The notes below the pieces were generated by a model, which was not told the origin of the DNA, did not search any database, and was given only the letters and a program-made list of their open reading frames with translations. Of a stretch of 64,000 bases of DNA, positions 62,912 to 64,000 are shown one piece after another (position 1 is the first letter of the stretch; each line of letters begins with the position of its first letter). Made by a program: the position numbers and the translations under genes. This stretch comes from G963665925 sp963676345 (GTDB taxonomy: Bacteria; Bacillota; Clostridia; Peptostreptococcales; Acidaminobacteraceae). The stretch lies in contig CAXXTS010000002.1 in the NCBI GenBank assembly GCA_963676345.2, positions 930,001 through 994,000 on the forward strand. Reading direction: 5' to 3'.

Positions 62912-64000
62912 TTATACTAGTTTTGCGTTTTCAACAAGGAAGTCTACAGTTTTTCTGCTTTCGATTGAGGCTTTCATGTACTCAACTTGTGAACCAAATA
63001 GTTTTTTCACATCTTCAACCGATTGACCTTGCATTTCTGCTAGTCTCTCATATTCTTTTTCTAGATCTTCATCTGTAACTTCAATGTTTTCTTGTTTAGA
63101 AATTGTTTCCAGAGTCAGTGATGTTCTTACGCGTACAAGTGCATCGTCTTGCATCTTTTCACGCATTTCCTGCATTGTCGTACCTGAGAACTGTAGGTAT
63201 TGATCTAGCTCTAGGCCTTGGTAACGCAGCTGGTATTCAAAATCTTGAAGCATACCATCAATTTCTGATTCTACCATTTGATCTGGAATTTCAGCAGTCA
63301 TTGTAGCAACAACAGCGTCAATCACCTTATCACGTGTAGCTGTTTCAGATTGTGCTTTTGCAGATTCTTCAAGCTTCGCCTTAATGTCTGACTTAAGCTC
63401 TTCTAGCGTATCAAACTCTGATGTGTCCTTTGCGAACTCATCATCAAGTTCTGGAAGTTCTTTTACTTTTATACCCTTAATTGCCACTTTAAACACTGCG
63501 TCTTTACCCGCAAGTTCTTCTGACTGGTACTCTTCTGGGAAAGTCACGTTAACTTCTACATTTTCATCAAGATTCTTGCCAATTAGCTGCTCTTCGAATC
63601 CTGGAATAAATTGACCTGAACCGATTTCAAGGTTGTGGTTTTCACCCTTGCCACCTTCAAATGCAACACCGTCAACAAAGCCTTCAAAGTCGATTACAGC
63701 CGTATCGCCTTCAGCAACTGGTCTGTCTTCAACATTCACAAGACGACCGTTCATGTCTTGCTGCTTCTTAAGCTCTGCTTCAACAGCATCATCAGAAACT
63801 TCTGCAGAAACTTTTTCTACTTCAACGCCTTTGTATTCGCCTAGTGTTACTTCAGGCTTAACAGCAACAATCGCTTCAAATACAAGATCCTTGCCTTTGC
63901 CAATTTCCTTGATATCGATATCAGGGCGTGCAACTGGCTCAATTTCTAGACCTTCAATTGCTGATGCGTATGCTGGAGATAGTGCAACGTCCAGTGCGCC
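62912..64000 (-). CDS. tig: Trigger factor (5' end beyond window)
   Basis: The frame is open from the stop at 62912 to the window edge, giving about 362 residues; the true start lies beyond 64000, and the ATG at 63754 is internal. Visible order: end of the ribosome-binding domain (PEVTLGEYKGVEVEKV), FKBP-type isomerase domain (about 120 residues; AVIDFEGFVDGVAFEGG, GSGQFIPGFEEQLIG, NVTFPEEYQSEELAGK) and the helical C-terminal arms (DTLEELKSDIKAKLEE ... YLQFSGTTMQEMREKMQDDA). Ribosome-bound chaperone for nascent chains, first in the quality-control cluster tig-clpP-clpX. Confidence 0.97.
   Translation of the reverse strand, partial: GALDVALSPAYASAIEGLEIEPVARPDIDIKEIGKGKDLVFEAIVAVKPEVTLGEYKGVEVEKVSAEVSDDAVEAELKKQQDMNGRLVNVEDRPVAEGDTAVIDFEGFVDGVAFEGGKGENHNLEIGSGQFIPGFEEQLIGKNLDENVEVNVTFPEEYQSEELAGKDAVFKVAIKGIKVKELPELDDEFAKDTSEFDTLEELKSDIKAKLEESAKAQSETATRDKVIDAVVATMTAEIPDQMVESEIDGMLQDFEYQLRYQGLELDQYLQFSGTTMQEMREKMQDDALVRVRTSLTLETISKQENIEVTDEDLEKEYERLAEMQGQSVEDVKKLFGSQVEYMKASIESRKTVDFLVENAKLV

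Noticed and set aside
63754..63754. ATG at 63754 as the start of trigger factor
   Set aside because: The frame continues upstream with clear trigger factor N-terminal sequence to the window edge.

Overview
The window reads as a chromosomal segment of an anaerobic, low-GC Gram-positive bacterium, most likely a member of the Clostridia. Supporting signs are AGGAGG-type ribosome binding sites, sigma-A promoters, many intrinsic terminators, T-box/TPP/ZTP leader RNAs, pyruvate formate-lyase, glycine C-acetyltransferase, a ThiE-ThiD fusion, CheV, SpoIIE-type and GGDEF signalling proteins, and a UGA-containing selenoprotein gene. A Fusibacter/Acidaminobacter-like organism is possible, but that is a guess. 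No rRNA, tRNA, phage, insertion sequence or CRISPR array was seen.

Layout. 1-4.8 kb: start of an aldo/keto reductase gene behind an operator-rich promoter, then a lipoprotein / response regulator / histidine kinase / PII-like operon. 5-8.7 kb: M42 aminopeptidase, and an RpiR regulator with an oligopeptide-binding lipoprotein. 8.9-13.3 kb: polyamine uptake operon (XRE-cupin regulator, PotA, PotB, PotC, PotD). 13.7-17 kb: LPG-synthase-like membrane protein and two MGDG-synthase-type glycosyltransferases. 17.2-21.6 kb: CheV, glycine C-acetyltransferase with a second XRE-cupin regulator, and QueG. 21.9-25.5 kb (+ strand): ABC exporter pair and a third MGDG-type glycosyltransferase. 25.6-31.3 kb (+): ZTP riboswitch with pyruvate formate-lyase, T-box with ThrRS, and a HAD 5'-nucleotidase. 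31.4-38.7 kb: ThiED with its TPP riboswitch, a SelW-like selenoprotein, P1 peptidase, MFS transporter, SstT, GNAT. 38.8-49.5 kb: Nfo, HTH regulator, 7TM-SpoIIE phosphatase, HAD, TGS-uridine kinase, signal peptidase I, a HEPN-motif protein, RluA-type synthase, GNAT, an MltG-like fragment protein and an RsuA-type synthase. 49.9-52.2 kb: two class II fructose-bisphosphate aldolases. 52.3-57.1 kb: a diguanylate cyclase, cyclophilin and two output-less membrane sensors. 57.2-57.4 kb: a 45-bp tandem repeat array. 57.5-64 kb: ysxC-lon and the clpX-clpP-tig protein quality-control cluster, cut by the window edge inside trigger factor.

Working together: most of the content is housekeeping (protein quality control, RNA modification, glycolysis, thiamine, tRNA charging) with nutrient uptake (peptides, polyamines, serine/threonine) and membrane glycolipid synthesis. 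Signalling is unusually dense. RNA-level control is visible at pfl, thrS and thiED, each with a recognisable leader, an intrinsic terminator and a sigma-A promoter.

The points most worth following up are the in-frame UGA SelW-like gene at 33443-33682, the stand-alone HEPN-motif protein at 45335-46159, the cluster of related extracytoplasmic sensors at 52-57 kb, the 45-bp repeat array with a lone relative 24 kb away, a family of look-alike terminators, and an exact FNR-type box ahead of the second aldolase.
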